Under the pieces are notes generated by a model, which did not search any database, was not told the DNA's origin, and saw nothing but the letters and a program-made list of their open reading frames with translations. This document shows, piece after piece, positions 48,445 to 57,236 of a DNA stretch of 64,000 nt (its first letter is position 1; every line of letters begins with the position of its first letter). The position numbers and the translations under genes were made by a program. Location of the stretch: positions 372,001 to 436,000 of the forward strand of contig CANMMF010000002.1 of assembly GCA_947498985.1 (NCBI GenBank). The letters are read 5' to 3'. The stretch comes from an uncultured Paracoccaceae bacterium. Its GTDB lineage: Bacteria > Pseudomonadota > Alphaproteobacteria > Rhodobacterales > Rhodobacteraceae.

Positions 48445-48582
48445 ACCACACTTAAGACCTCGCTCGGCACTAGTACTTCTCCTTAGAGGCTAAGGCCGCC
48501 GGGCAATGCGGCTCGAATGGCGCGCCGGTCCTTTCCATTGGCCAATTTCCGTTCCGCATCCGCGCAAAGCCATGCGCACGCT

Positions 48583-48612
48583 TTGTGCATCGGTTGTGCA
48601 TTGCTTGTGCAT
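48583..48612 (+). repeat. Three phased TTGTGCAT repeats upstream of gpmI
   Basis: TTGTGCAT occurs at 48583-48590, 48594-48601 and 48605-48612, exactly 11 bp apart, 40 bp before the gpmI start. One-turn spacing suits cooperative binding of a protein to one face of the helix. The last copy overlaps a possible -10 box CATACT (48610-48615). On the other strand each reads ATGCACAA, which partly resembles a DnaA box. Confidence 0.6.
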
Positions 48613-48651
48613 ACTGCTAAACCGCCCCCAATCACCGCAGTGGAGGCTCCC

Positions 48652-50145
48652 ATGACAAAACCCGTCATCCTGACCATTCTCGACGGCTGGGGGCTTTCCG
48701 ACGATACCAAGGCCAACGCGCCGTATCTCGCCAAGACCCCGACCATCGACCGGCTCATGGCCACCTGCCCCCACGCGAAGCTGACGACGCATGGCCCTGA
48801 TGTGGGCCTGCCCAGCGGGCAGATGGGCAATTCCGAGGTCGGGCACACCAATATCGGCGCGGGTCGGGTCGTGGCGATGGATCTGGGGCAGATCGATCTG
48901 GCCATCGAGGACGGGTCCTTCTTTGAGAGCGCCGCGATCCTCGACTTCGCCGAGACGGTCAAGGCCGCGGGCGGAACTGCGCATCTGGTGGGGCTGGTCT
49001 CCGATGGTGGGGTGCACGCCCATGTGGACCACATGATCGCGGCCCACAAGTTGCTGAAAGACAAGGGCATTCCCGTCACCCTGCATGTTCTGACCGATGG
49101 CCGCGACACCGATCCGAAATCCGCGCAAAGCTATATCGACCAGCTCGATCAGGACGCCATCGGCACCGTTATCGGGCGCTATTATGCAATGGATCGCGAC
49201 AATCGCTGGGACCGGGTGGAGCAGGCCTATAACGCCATCGTCCTGGGCTCCGGCGCCGATGCGCAAACCGCCACCGACGCCGTGCGCAACGGCTATGATG
49301 ACGGCAAGACGGACGAATTTCTGCCCGCGACGGTGATCGGCGACTACACCGGCATGGACGAGGGCGACGGGCTCTTTTGCCTCAACTTCCGGGCCGACCG
49401 CGCGCGCGAGATCCTGGCCGCCATCGGCGCGGAGGAGTTCGACGGGTTCGCGCGCGACAAACCCGGGCTCAGCGCGATGCTCGGCATGGTCGAGTATTCC
49501 GACGCCCACAGCGCCTACATGCAGGCCGTGTTTCCCAAGCGGAAGATCGTGAACACGCTGGGTGAGTGGGTGGCCGGACAGGGCAAGCGGCAATTCCGTC
49601 TCGCCGAGACCGAGAAATACCCGCATGTCACGTTTTTCCTGAATGGCGGCAAAGAGGTTCCGGAGGACGGCGAAGACCGGTTCATGCCGAAATCCCCCAA
49701 GGTTGCGACCTATGACATGCAGCCCGAGATGAGCGCACCCGAGGTCACCGCGCGGTTTCTCGCCGCCATCGACGAAGGCTACGACCTCATCGTGGTGAAC
49801 TATGCCAATCCGGACATGGTCGGCCATACCGGCGATCTCGACGCGGCGATTGCCGCCTGCGAAGCGGTCGATGACGGGCTTGGGCAAGTGGTGGCAAAGC
49901 TGGAAGAGACCGGCGGCGCGCTGCTGGTGATCGCCGATCACGGCAATTGCGAAACCATGGTCGATCCCGAGACCGGCGGCCCGCACACCGCGCATACGAC
50001 AAATCTCGTGCCGGTGATCCTGTTTGGCGGTCCGGATGGCGCGCAGCTGGTGGACGGACGGCTGGCCGATGTCGCGCCGACGCTGCTGGAGCTGATGCGC
50101 GTTAGTCAGCCTGACGAGATGACCGGCAAGAGCCTGATCCGGTGA
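48652..50145 (+). CDS. gpmI: 2,3-bisphosphoglycerate-independent phosphoglycerate mutase
   Basis: A 497-aa Mn-dependent iPGM interconverting 3- and 2-phosphoglycerate. It starts with the alkaline-phosphatase-fold motif VILTILDGWGLS; the phospho-serine is S61 in GQMGNSEVGHTNIGAGR; later ligands are in LNFRADRAREI, NYANPDMVGHTGD and VIADHGNCETM. GGAGG precedes the ATG at 48652. It starts the run gpmI-envC-ctpA; the envC GTG overlaps its stop by four bases. Confidence 0.96.
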   Translation: MTKPVILTILDGWGLSDDTKANAPYLAKTPTIDRLMATCPHAKLTTHGPDVGLPSGQMGNSEVGHTNIGAGRVVAMDLGQIDLAIEDGSFFESAAILDFAETVKAAGGTAHLVGLVSDGGVHAHVDHMIAAHKLLKDKGIPVTLHVLTDGRDTDPKSAQSYIDQLDQDAIGTVIGRYYAMDRDNRWDRVEQAYNAIVLGSGADAQTATDAVRNGYDDGKTDEFLPATVIGDYTGMDEGDGLFCLNFRADRAREILAAIGAEEFDGFARDKPGLSAMLGMVEYSDAHSAYMQAVFPKRKIVNTLGEWVAGQGKRQFRLAETEKYPHVTFFLNGGKEVPEDGEDRFMPKSPKVATYDMQPEMSAPEVTARFLAAIDEGYDLIVVNYANPDMVGHTGDLDAAIAACEAVDDGLGQVVAKLEETGGALLVIADHGNCETMVDPETGGPHTAHTTNLVPVILFGGPDGAQLVDGRLADVAPTLLELMRVSQPDEMTGKSLIR

Positions 50146-51269
50146 AACGGCTGGCAATGATCCTGTGTCTCTGGGCCGGTCTGGCGCACGCACAGACCGC
50201 CGCAGATGCCGCGCTCGAGGCGGCGCGCGCGCTGGAGACGGCGTCCCTGCGACTGAACGAGGCGAAGAGCGCACGGGACCGCGTGGCCGCGCTGACAGAC
50301 ACCGTGCGCGCCTATGAGGACGGGTTGACCGCGCTGCGCGACGGGTTGCGCGCCGCGGCGATCCGCGAGACCGAGCTCAGCCGCAAGCTGGCCGCGCAGG
50401 AACAGGACGTGGCCCGGCTTCTGGGGGCGCTGACCGCGCTGGGGGGGGCTGCGCAACCGCAGACCCTGCTGCACCCGGATGGGCCATTGGGCACCGCGCG
50501 GTCGGGCATGTTGCTGGCCGCCGTGACGCCCGGACTGGCGGCGGAGGCCATGCGGCTCAGATCGGATCTGGAAGAGGTCACCGCCCTGCGCCGGATCCAG
50601 GAGAACGCCGCGAACACCCTGCGGGACGGGCTGACCGGTGCGCAATCGGCGCGGACCGCGCTCAGCCAGGCCATTGCCGACCGCACCGATCTGCCGCGGC
50701 GCTTTTCCGAGGATGACGTGCGCACCGCGATCCTGATCGCCGCCACCGAAACGCTGGACGGGTTTGCCAGCGGGCTCACCCAGATCACCGAGGACGAGGT
50801 GCCGCAGAACCTGCCGCGCATCGCCAACCGCAAGGGCAGCCTCGCGCTGCCCGCCCGCGGCGTGGTCCTGCGGCGCGCCGGAGAGGCGGACGCCGCCGGT
50901 GTCACCCGCCCGGGCCTGGTGCTGGCCACACGTCCGCGCGCGCTGGTCACCACGCCGACACCGGCGACGATCCGCTATAACGGCCCGCTGCTCGATTACG
51001 GACTTGTCAGCATTCTGGAGCCGCAGGCCGATCTGCTGATCGTGCTGGCCGGGCTCGACGTGGTCTATGGCGAGGCGGGCGAGGTGCTGCCCGAAGGCAG
51101 CCCGGTGGGGCTGATGGGCGGCGTTGACGCGGCGGCAACGGAGCTGCTCTCACCATCTCTTGATGAGAGCGGCGAAAGGGGTGGCGCCGAACGGACGGAA
51201 ACGCTCTATATAGAGGTCAGAGAGGGCAACACGCCCGTCGACCCACTCACGTGGTTCGCATCCGAGTAG
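50142..51269 (+). CDS. envC: Murein hydrolase activator EnvC family protein
   Basis: A 375-aa periplasmic protein: signal peptide MKRLAMILCLWAGLAHAQ, a long alpha-helical coiled-coil region (about 20-210), and a degenerate LytM domain near 270-350 (GPLLDYGLVSILEPQADLLI) with no zinc-binding HxG/HxH. EnvC proteins activate amidases at the division site rather than cut themselves. It begins with GTG overlapping the gpmI stop (GTGA) and is followed by ctpA, the usual alphaproteobacterial order. Confidence 0.9.
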   Translation: MKRLAMILCLWAGLAHAQTAADAALEAARALETASLRLNEAKSARDRVAALTDTVRAYEDGLTALRDGLRAAAIRETELSRKLAAQEQDVARLLGALTALGGAAQPQTLLHPDGPLGTARSGMLLAAVTPGLAAEAMRLRSDLEEVTALRRIQENAANTLRDGLTGAQSARTALSQAIADRTDLPRRFSEDDVRTAILIAATETLDGFASGLTQITEDEVPQNLPRIANRKGSLALPARGVVLRRAGEADAAGVTRPGLVLATRPRALVTTPTPATIRYNGPLLDYGLVSILEPQADLLIVLAGLDVVYGEAGEVLPEGSPVGLMGGVDAAATELLSPSLDESGERGGAERTETLYIEVREGNTPVDPLTWFASE

Positions 51270-51294
51270 TGATCCGACAAAGGACAAACCGAAT

Positions 51295-52629
51295 ATGAAG
51301 AAAATCGTGATGGCCGCGATAGGCGGCACACTCGCATCCGTGGTGGCCACCACGCAGTTTGTGGGGCCATTGCTGGCACAGGAGGACAACCGGCCGTCCA
51401 GCGTCTACGAGCAGCTTGACCTGTTTGGCGACATCTTCGAACGCATCCGCCAGCAATATGTCGAGGAGGTCGATGAAAGCGACCTGATCGAAGCGGCGAT
51501 CAACGGCATGCTGACCTCGCTCGATCCGCATTCGAGCTACCTTGCCCCGCAGGACGCCGCCGACATGCGCGTGCAGACCCGTGGAGAGTTTGGCGGGCTG
51601 GGCATCGAGGTCACCCAGGAAGACGGCTTCGTCAAGGTGGTCTCGCCCATCGATGGCACGCCGGCGATGGAAGCCGGGATCGAGGCCGGGGATTTCATCA
51701 CCCATGTGGATGCGGAATCGGTTCTGGGCCTCACGCTGGACGAGGCGGTGGATCTGATGCGCGGGCCGGTGGGCTCCGAGATCATCATCACCGTGGTGCG
51801 CGAAGGCGAGGACGAGCCCTTCGACGTCTCGATTATCCGCGACACGATCAAGCTCACCGCCGTGCGCACCCGCGTGCAGGGCGAGACCGTGGTGCTGCGC
51901 GTGACCACGTTCAACGACCAGACCTATCCCAACCTTGCCGAAGGTCTGGCCGAGCGGGTCGAGGATGCCGGTGGCATCGACAACGTCAACGGATTTGTGC
52001 TCGATCTGCGCAACAACCCCGGCGGTCTTCTGACGCAGGCGATCCGGGTGTCGGATGCGTTTCTTGAAAAGGGAGAGATCGTCTCAACCCGCGGACGCAA
52101 TCCTGCGGATGGCGAGCGCTTCAACGCCACCGATGGCGATCTGGCGGATGGCAAACCCATCGTGGTGCTGATCAATGGCGGCTCCGCCTCGGCCTCCGAG
52201 ATCGTGGCGGGCGCGTTGCAGGACCACCGCCGCGCCATCGTCGTGGGCACCAAGAGCTTTGGCAAAGGGTCGGTCCAGACGGTGATGCCACTGCGCGGTG
52301 ACGGCGCGATGCGCCTGACCACGGCGCGCTATTACACGCCGTCGGGCAGGTCGATCCAGGCGCTGGGTGTGAGCCCCGATATCGTCGTCGAACAACCGCG
52401 CCGCCAGCCCGAGGAGGAGGACGAGGACGAAACCAACATCTTCAGCCGCACCGAGGCCGACCTGCGCGGACGTCTCGACAACGACTCGCTCTCCGAAGAC
52501 GAGATCCGCCAGATCGAAGAGGACCGCGAAAAGGCCGAGGCCGCCGCCGCCCTGCGCGAAGAGGATTATCAGCTGGCCTATGCCATCGACATCCTCAAGG
52601 GCCTCTCGGCGCTCGGCCCGGAAGAGTGA
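51295..52629 (+). CDS. ctpA: C-terminal processing protease (S41) CtpA
   Basis: A 444-aa periplasmic serine protease: an N-terminal signal/anchor (IVMAAIGGTLASVVATTQFV), a PDZ domain (about 85-170) and an S41 domain. The catalytic Ser is in NGGSASASEIVAGAL near 296, and the Lys in GTKSFGKGSVQ near 322. The acidic tail (EEEDEDETNIF) is typical. It trims envelope proteins, probably including peptidoglycan hydrolases, consistent with envC next door. A terminator follows. Confidence 0.95.
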   Translation: MKKIVMAAIGGTLASVVATTQFVGPLLAQEDNRPSSVYEQLDLFGDIFERIRQQYVEEVDESDLIEAAINGMLTSLDPHSSYLAPQDAADMRVQTRGEFGGLGIEVTQEDGFVKVVSPIDGTPAMEAGIEAGDFITHVDAESVLGLTLDEAVDLMRGPVGSEIIITVVREGEDEPFDVSIIRDTIKLTAVRTRVQGETVVLRVTTFNDQTYPNLAEGLAERVEDAGGIDNVNGFVLDLRNNPGGLLTQAIRVSDAFLEKGEIVSTRGRNPADGERFNATDGDLADGKPIVVLINGGSASASEIVAGALQDHRRAIVVGTKSFGKGSVQTVMPLRGDGAMRLTTARYYTPSGRSIQALGVSPDIVVEQPRRQPEEEDEDETNIFSRTEADLRGRLDNDSLSEDEIRQIEEDREKAEAAAALREEDYQLAYAIDILKGLSALGPEE

Positions 52630-52664
52630 TCAGCGGCACGCCCCGCGTGCCCGACACCCTGCCC

Positions 52665-52700
52665 GATCCGGCAGCCTGGAGGTTGCCGGATCTTTCTTTT
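52665..52700 (+). terminator. Intrinsic terminator after ctpA
   Basis: GATCCGGCA (52665-52673) and TGCCGGATC (52684-52692) form a perfect 9-bp stem with a ten-base loop, followed by TTTCTTTT. It ends the gpmI-envC-ctpA transcript and separates it from rppH. Confidence 0.9.
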
Positions 52701-52827
52701 GAGCCTCTCGCAGGGCGCCATCGCAACCGGGTGCTGAAGGCCGGTCGCCACGTGTTCAAGACCACCCCGCGCAGCTGGCCTGGCTGGGTCCTTTCCGTCA
52801 GGCCGCCACCTGCTGGCAGATAGACCC

Positions 52828-52841
52828 GGACCGCGCGGTCC
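52828..52841. repeat. 14-bp palindrome upstream of rppH
   Basis: GGACCGCGCGGTCC is a perfect palindrome 62 bp before the rppH start. A tandem repeat TGTAAGACGG/TGTAAGGCGG follows at 52855-52874. Either may be an operator; no regulator is indicated by the sequence. Confidence 0.45.
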
Positions 52842-52903
52842 CTCTTGCACAGGCTGTAAGACGGTGTAAGGCGGAACGGGACGGAGAAACAGGTGAGGCA
52901 GCG

Positions 52904-53389
52904 ATGACCCCTGAAGAAATCGCCAGACTGCCCTATCGCCGCAATGTCGGCGTCATGCTGGTCAATGCAGAGGGTCACGCCTTTGTCGGCCAGCGCATGG
53001 ACAGCGACTATGACGCCTGGCAGATGCCGCAGGGCGGGATCGACAAGGCGGAGACCCCGCGCGAGGCGGCGTTGCGCGAGTTGCAGGAAGAGACCGGCGT
53101 CTTGCCGGAGCTTGTGACCGTCGAGGCCGAGACCGACGGCTGGGTGGCCTACGATCTGCCGCATGATCTGGTCCCGAACCTCTGGAAGGGGCGCTACAAG
53201 GGGCAGGAACAGAAATGGTTCCTGCTACGCTTTCACGGGACCGACGATCAGGTGCGGATCGACGCCGACGATCACCAGGAATTTTCGGCCTGGCGCTGGC
53301 TGCCGCCCGACGAGGTGCTGGCGCAGATCGTGCCGTTCAAGCGCCCGGTTTACGAGGAAGTGATCGCGGCGTTCCGCGCCTATCTCTGA
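52904..53389 (+). CDS. rppH: RNA pyrophosphohydrolase RppH (Nudix)
   Basis: A 161-aa Nudix enzyme that converts 5'-triphosphate RNA ends to monophosphate and starts mRNA decay; alphaproteobacterial forms also cleave dinucleoside polyphosphates. The start [16 protein letters not shown] and the Nudix box [20 protein letters not shown] with TG (about 46-68) are clear, as is the W-rich substrate segment QMPQGGI. The end [19 protein letters not shown] matches the family. Confidence 0.95.
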   Translation: MTPEEIARLPYRRNVGVMLVNAEGHAFVGQRMDSDYDAWQMPQGGIDKAETPREAALRELQEETGVLPELVTVEAETDGWVAYDLPHDLVPNLWKGRYKGQEQKWFLLRFHGTDDQVRIDADDHQEFSAWRWLPPDEVLAQIVPFKRPVYEEVIAAFRAYL

Positions 53390-53481
53390 CGACGCGCGGC
53401 CGGCGCCGCCGTTCAGCGCTGCTGCCCCCTTGATGCGGGACGGGCAAGCAGGCAGGCTGCGCAAAACGCAAGGAGCGCCTC

Positions 53482-54438
53482 ATGTCCGATCCTTTCTTTC
53501 ACCCGGTTTCGGGCTTTGACTTGCCGCGCTTCGCCGGGGTGCCGAGCTTCATGCGCCTGCCGCATCTGACGGCGGATCACCCGCGCTTTGCCGATGTGGA
53601 GATTGGCCTTGTCGGCGTGCCCTGGGACAGCGGCACCACCAACCGCCCCGGTCCGCGCCACGGGCCGCGGCAATTGCGCGATGCCTCGACGATGATCCGC
53701 GCGCAGCACCCGGTAACCGGGCAGCGCCCGTTCGAGACCGCCAATTGCGCCGATCTGGGTGATGTCGGCCCGAATCCCGCCGATATCCAGGACAGCATGG
53801 CGCGCATCACCGCGTTTTTCGATCAACTCGCGCAGAACGAGATCCGGCCGCTCACCGCCGGTGGCGATCACCTGACCTCGCTGCCGGTGCTGCGCGCCTT
53901 GGCGAAAAACCGCCCGCTGGGCATGGTGCATTTCGACAGTCACACCGACCTCTTTCACTCCTATTTCGGCGGAACGATGTATACCCATGGCACGCCGTTT
54001 CGCCGGGCGGTGGAGGAAGGTCTGCTGGATCCGAAGCGGGTCATCCAGATCGGCATCCGCGGCACGATGTATGACGCCGAGGACCGCGATTTCGCCAAAG
54101 CCACCGGCATCCGGATCGTGGAGATCGAGGAGTTCTTCGACCGCGGCGTCGCCGATGTCATGCAAGAGGCCCGCGACATCGTTGGCGATCAGCCCGCCTA
54201 TGTGAGCTACGATATCGACTTTGTCGATCCGACCTATGCGCCGGGCACCGGCACGCCCGAGGTGGGGGGGCCGAATTCGTTTCAGGCATTGCAGGTCTGC
54301 CGCGCGCTGGCCGGGCTTGACATCGTGGGGGCGGACATGGTCGAGGTCTCGCCACCTTTCGACGCGTCTGGCGGGACCGCCTTTCTTGGTGTCTCGATCA
54401 TGTTCGAGCTGCTCTGCGCGATGCTGAGCGAGCGCTGA
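53482..54438 (+). CDS. speB: Agmatinase / ureohydrolase family protein
   Basis: A 318-aa arginase-fold enzyme with two Mn ions. Metal motifs are GGDHLTSLP, HFDSHTD (usually DAHxD; Ser for Ala is a conservative change) and SYDIDFVDPTYAPGTGTPE. The product looks like agmatinase, which makes putrescine and urea, but guanidinobutyrase or guanidinopropionase cannot be excluded. AAGGAG precedes the ATG at 53482. It stands 92 bp after rppH and converges with the amidase gene. Confidence 0.85.
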   Translation: MSDPFFHPVSGFDLPRFAGVPSFMRLPHLTADHPRFADVEIGLVGVPWDSGTTNRPGPRHGPRQLRDASTMIRAQHPVTGQRPFETANCADLGDVGPNPADIQDSMARITAFFDQLAQNEIRPLTAGGDHLTSLPVLRALAKNRPLGMVHFDSHTDLFHSYFGGTMYTHGTPFRRAVEEGLLDPKRVIQIGIRGTMYDAEDRDFAKATGIRIVEIEEFFDRGVADVMQEARDIVGDQPAYVSYDIDFVDPTYAPGTGTPEVGGPNSFQALQVCRALAGLDIVGADMVEVSPPFDASGGTAFLGVSIMFELLCAMLSER

Positions 54439-54476
54439 CCGGGCGCTGACAGGGCCTCGCGGGCCGCTCGAACGGC

Positions 54477-55292
54477 TCAGCCGGAACAACCTGCGCCGGT
54501 GTCCGAAAGCATCCGCTGCAACGTGTCGTCATTCAGTCCGCTTTGCGCGTAATCCGGGTTTGCCGCGGTGAAGCGTCTGAACGCCGCCACGGTGGCGGCC
54601 CCGGCAATGCCATCGGGCGCCGCACCGCCACAGCCTCTCCTCGCAAGCTCGCTCTGCAGACTGAAAAGCGTTGTCCGGCGCGCCAGCGAGGCCGCCTCGG
54701 CCAGCATGGTCTCACCCGGGCAACTGGTGCTGGCGTGATGCTTGTGCGGCTGGATGCGCGCCTCCGGCACCGCGTATTGCCGCTGCGCCTGCGACATGAC
54801 CGCGACAAGCGCAAGACGCGCGTCCTCGGTCAGGGTCTCGTGGTTGAAATCGCCCAGAGCCACCACCGCAAAATGCCCGTCGAAATCCGCCCGCGCCGCG
54901 CCGCCGATGACCGTCGATCCGGTTGCGGGCTTGAAGCGCACCGGACGCCCCTTTGCGATGCCGCCGCTTTTGTCGATGGCGTAGTGATAGGCGATCATGC
55001 CGAAATTGCGGTCGGCGGCATGGAAATGGTTCAGATTGCGCATTCTCTGGCCAAGGCTCAGCCGGTCCCGCGCGGCGGACGCCCTGGCAAACAGCGCCGC
55101 GTCATGACCGGCAAAGCCTTCGTGGTGAAAGGTGATATGCGTGATGCGGTCATGGCTGTAGCGCTGCAGCACATCGCTGTCGACGGCCTCCAGATCAGGG
55201 CGGCTTTCGCCGGGAATGACCATGGGCGCAGGCTCTGCAAATGCCGCGAGCGCGCTGAACAGGAGGGCAAGTGCGGGGGCGGGACGAAACAT
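54477..55292 (-). CDS. N-acetylmuramoyl-L-alanine amidase with peptidoglycan-binding tail
   Basis: A 271-aa secreted protein: signal peptide MFRPAPALALLFSALAAFA, an Amidase_2/PGRP domain with zinc ligands in THITFHHEG and, later, HKHHASTSCPGETML, then a C-terminal helical repeat ADGIAGAATV-type (PDGIAGAATVAAFRRF) resembling PG_binding_1. It would cut stem peptides from glycan strands in the periplasm. I chose ATG 55292 because AGGAG lies five bases ahead; ATGs at 55307 and 55313 are less well served. Confidence 0.88.
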   Translation of the reverse strand: MFRPAPALALLFSALAAFAEPAPMVIPGESRPDLEAVDSDVLQRYSHDRITHITFHHEGFAGHDAALFARASAARDRLSLGQRMRNLNHFHAADRNFGMIAYHYAIDKSGGIAKGRPVRFKPATGSTVIGGAARADFDGHFAVVALGDFNHETLTEDARLALVAVMSQAQRQYAVPEARIQPHKHHASTSCPGETMLAEAASLARRTTLFSLQSELARRGCGGAAPDGIAGAATVAAFRRFTAANPDYAQSGLNDDTLQRMLSDTGAGCSG

Positions 55293-55398
55293 GCGGGCTC
55301 CTGACATGGCCATGGGAAAGCTTAGCCCGCCCGCACAGATCGCGCGAGGGTGAATTCGCGCCGGGCCCGCGCTCCGGCAGAGCGCCGCCGTGCCGTCC

Positions 55399-56118
55399 TC
55401 ATAGCTGCGCACGCCCGAAGCCGGACAACAGATAGGCCTCGCGCCCTCTCAGCAGCACCGGATAGAGCGGTCGGCCAAACCCGGTCCCGCCATCGATGTT
55501 CACCCGGTTGCCATGGTGGCGCGCCATCTTCTGCGGCGTGTGCCCGTGCACCACAAGCTTGCCATGATCGGCGGTCTCGTAAAGGAAATCGTCGCGGATC
55601 CAGATCAGGTCGTCGGGATCCTGCTCAGGCAGTGGCACACCGGGGCGAATCCCTGCATGCACAAACACATGCGCGTCGGTTTCGTGATAGCGCGGCAGGC
55701 TGGCGAGCCAGTCGAGATGGTCTGCCGGGATCACCTGCGCGGCTTCGGCGCGCAACGCGCGGTCGGCCCGCCTGGGATCGACGTCGAGACCGTAGGAGGC
55801 AAGCGTGGTGCGACCGCCCAGATTGTCCGACAGGTAGCGGTCGCGCAGCCGCTCGGCGCGTGTCCCCTGCTCCGTCCGTCGCACAAAATCAACAAACATG
55901 GCATCGTGGTTGCCCTGCAGGCAGATCCAGTTGCGCCCGCGGGCCTGACCCGTCTTCAGCCGCTCGATCACACCGCGCGCATCCGGGCCGCGATCGACAT
56001 AGTCGCCGACAAACACGATCGGCCCGGCATCGGCGTCACGCGCGATGATGTCGAGCGCAAGCTCAAGCTGGTCGAGATGGCCATGGATGTCGCCCACGGC
56101 GAAGATCGGGTCCGTCAT
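55399..56118 (-). CDS. PPP-family serine/threonine phosphatase
   Basis: A 239-aa calcineurin-like metallophosphatase with the complete PPP signature: GDIHGHLDQL, GDYVDRGPDARG, and GNHDAMF, plus C-terminal HGHTPQK and VNIDGGTGFG. Such bacterial enzymes act as protein phosphatases or as Ap4A-type hydrolases (ApaH-like). The size suits the bacterial PrpA/PrpB group. It lies upstream of, and in the same direction as, the amidase gene. Confidence 0.9.
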   Translation of the reverse strand: MTDPIFAVGDIHGHLDQLELALDIIARDADAGPIVFVGDYVDRGPDARGVIERLKTGQARGRNWICLQGNHDAMFVDFVRRTEQGTRAERLRDRYLSDNLGGRTTLASYGLDVDPRRADRALRAEAAQVIPADHLDWLASLPRYHETDAHVFVHAGIRPGVPLPEQDPDDLIWIRDDFLYETADHGKLVVHGHTPQKMARHHGNRVNIDGGTGFGRPLYPVLLRGREAYLLSGFGRAQL

Positions 56119-56319
56119 GAACGGGTCTTTGTCGGTTTGCGGACGTGCGGGGCGCGGGGCATGCGCAAGGGGTAGCACAGGCCGGGCGCGGGCGACAGGT
56201 CACATGCGGCGTTGCGCAAATGCGTTGCGTTAAGCTCTTTGCAAGACCTTTCTGAGACAGTGCAAGGCAGTCTCCTGCGCAAAAGGGTTTTCTGCGCCGG
56301 ACCCTTTCAGCGAGGTCGC

Positions 56320-56811
56320 ATGTCACAACACCCCGTTACCTGCCTGATCGTTGAAGACAGTGATTTGGATCGCTTGATGCTGCGACGCGTGCTGGCCCAG
56401 CTCGACCCGAGCCTGCGCCATGCGCTGGCAACCACATTGGCCGAGGCGCGGATGAAACTGAAGCAAGGCGGGATCGACTTCATCCTGCTCGACAATTCCC
56501 TGCCCGACGGGAACGGGGCGGATTTTGTGCTTGAACTGGCCGAGGACGCGCTTTTCTCGCGCATTCCGGTGCTCATCGTCACCGGCTGGCCGTCGCCGTT
56601 CCTCTTTGCCAAGGCCAAGGCCGCGAAGGTGCGGGACGTTGTGGCAAAAGACCAGTTGCGCGCCAAGGCGGTGAGCCAGCTGTTCCTGGAATGTATCGAT
56701 GCCGCACGGCGCGCAAGACCGGCGGCAGCCATCGACAAGGGTGAGGATGCCGCCGACACCATCGCGCGCCTGACGGAGCGGCAACTGGCCCGGCTCCTGC
56801 GCGGCGGCTGA
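56320..56811 (+). CDS. Orphan single-domain response regulator
   Basis: A 163-aa protein: receiver domain with acidic VEDSDLDR, phospho-acceptor Asp in FILLDNSLPDGNG, Thr in VLIVTGWPS and Lys in VVAKDQL. Beyond it only a ~40-residue helical tail remains (RLTERQLARLLRGG), without a DNA-binding motif. No kinase is adjacent. GAGG precedes the ATG at 56320. A GCGCGGC/GCCGCGC hairpin (56799-56820) straddles its stop codon, and a copy of the 72-bp repeat lies downstream. Confidence 0.85.
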   Translation: MSQHPVTCLIVEDSDLDRLMLRRVLAQLDPSLRHALATTLAEARMKLKQGGIDFILLDNSLPDGNGADFVLELAEDALFSRIPVLIVTGWPSPFLFAKAKAAKVRDVVAKDQLRAKAVSQLFLECIDAARRARPAAAIDKGEDAADTIARLTERQLARLLRGG

Positions 56812-57029
56812 CTGCCGCGCGCGCCTGCGCAAGGCGGACGCGGATTGGGATTGGGGACACGCTCACACCGCGAGGGACATGCCCGCGTATAGCTTGCGCA
56901 CACTGGTGTTGCCTAAATCCTCCTGCCGCGATGGACGCGCCCGCGTGAGGCAAGCGCGCTTTGCCGATCCGCAGGATCTCACATCGCGGTGGACGCGCTT
57001 TGGGATTGCCCAGAGCACCTGACGAAATA

Positions 57030-57101
57030 CCTGATAGATGGCGCATCACGTAACGCGTTGAAATCCTTGATTTCAGGCAGCGTTCGCTGATGCGGGTTTT
57101 T
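57030..57101 (+). repeat. 72-bp hairpin repeat, copy 2
   Basis: CCTGATA, ACGTAACGC (57048-57056), the inner stem TGAAATC-CTT-GATTTCA (57059-57075), GGCAGCGTT and, after a spacer, TTTTT (57097-57101). Compared with copy 1 (37362-37433, minus) the alignment is gapless with 13 mismatches; the inner stem is kept exactly while part of the outer stem is lost. It lies 3' of an orphan response regulator, as copy 1 does. Confidence 0.8.
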
Positions 57102-57196
57102 GCATGGCGCTATAAATGCGCCGATGGACATGCCCGCACACAGCCAGCGCGCATCGGCACACCCAAGACACACCCCCCGAAACACACGCCGCATCG

Positions 57197-57223
57197 GTCG
57201 CGGCCACCCCCCGCCGCCGCGAC
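57197..57223 (-). terminator. Hairpin after serA
   Basis: GTCGCGGC (57197-57204) and GCCGCGAC (57216-57223) form a perfect 8-bp stem, 13 bp past the serA stop on the leftward strand. No T-run follows, so it is only a possible terminator. Confidence 0.45.
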
Positions 57224-57236
57224 GCAGATCCTGCGG

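Larger units (their letters stand above)
56812..57236. other. 425-bp gene-free region between two converging genes
   Basis: No convincing coding frame is present. The stretch holds the 3' half of a hairpin at the response-regulator stop (56799-56820), the second copy of the 72-bp repeat (57030-57101), a hairpin GGCGC-TATAAAT-GCGCC (57106-57122), a CCGATG/CATCGG inverted repeat (57121-57157), and the hairpin after serA. This much structure could hide a small RNA, but I found no clear promoter. Confidence 0.5.

Noticed and set aside
50142-51269. EnvC as a broken M23 peptidase
   Set aside because: The missing zinc ligands are a normal trait of EnvC-type amidase activators, so this is not decay.
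52626-52823. A 65-codon gene between ctpA and rppH
   Set aside because: The frame runs straight through a textbook intrinsic terminator (52665-52700) and has no ribosome site.
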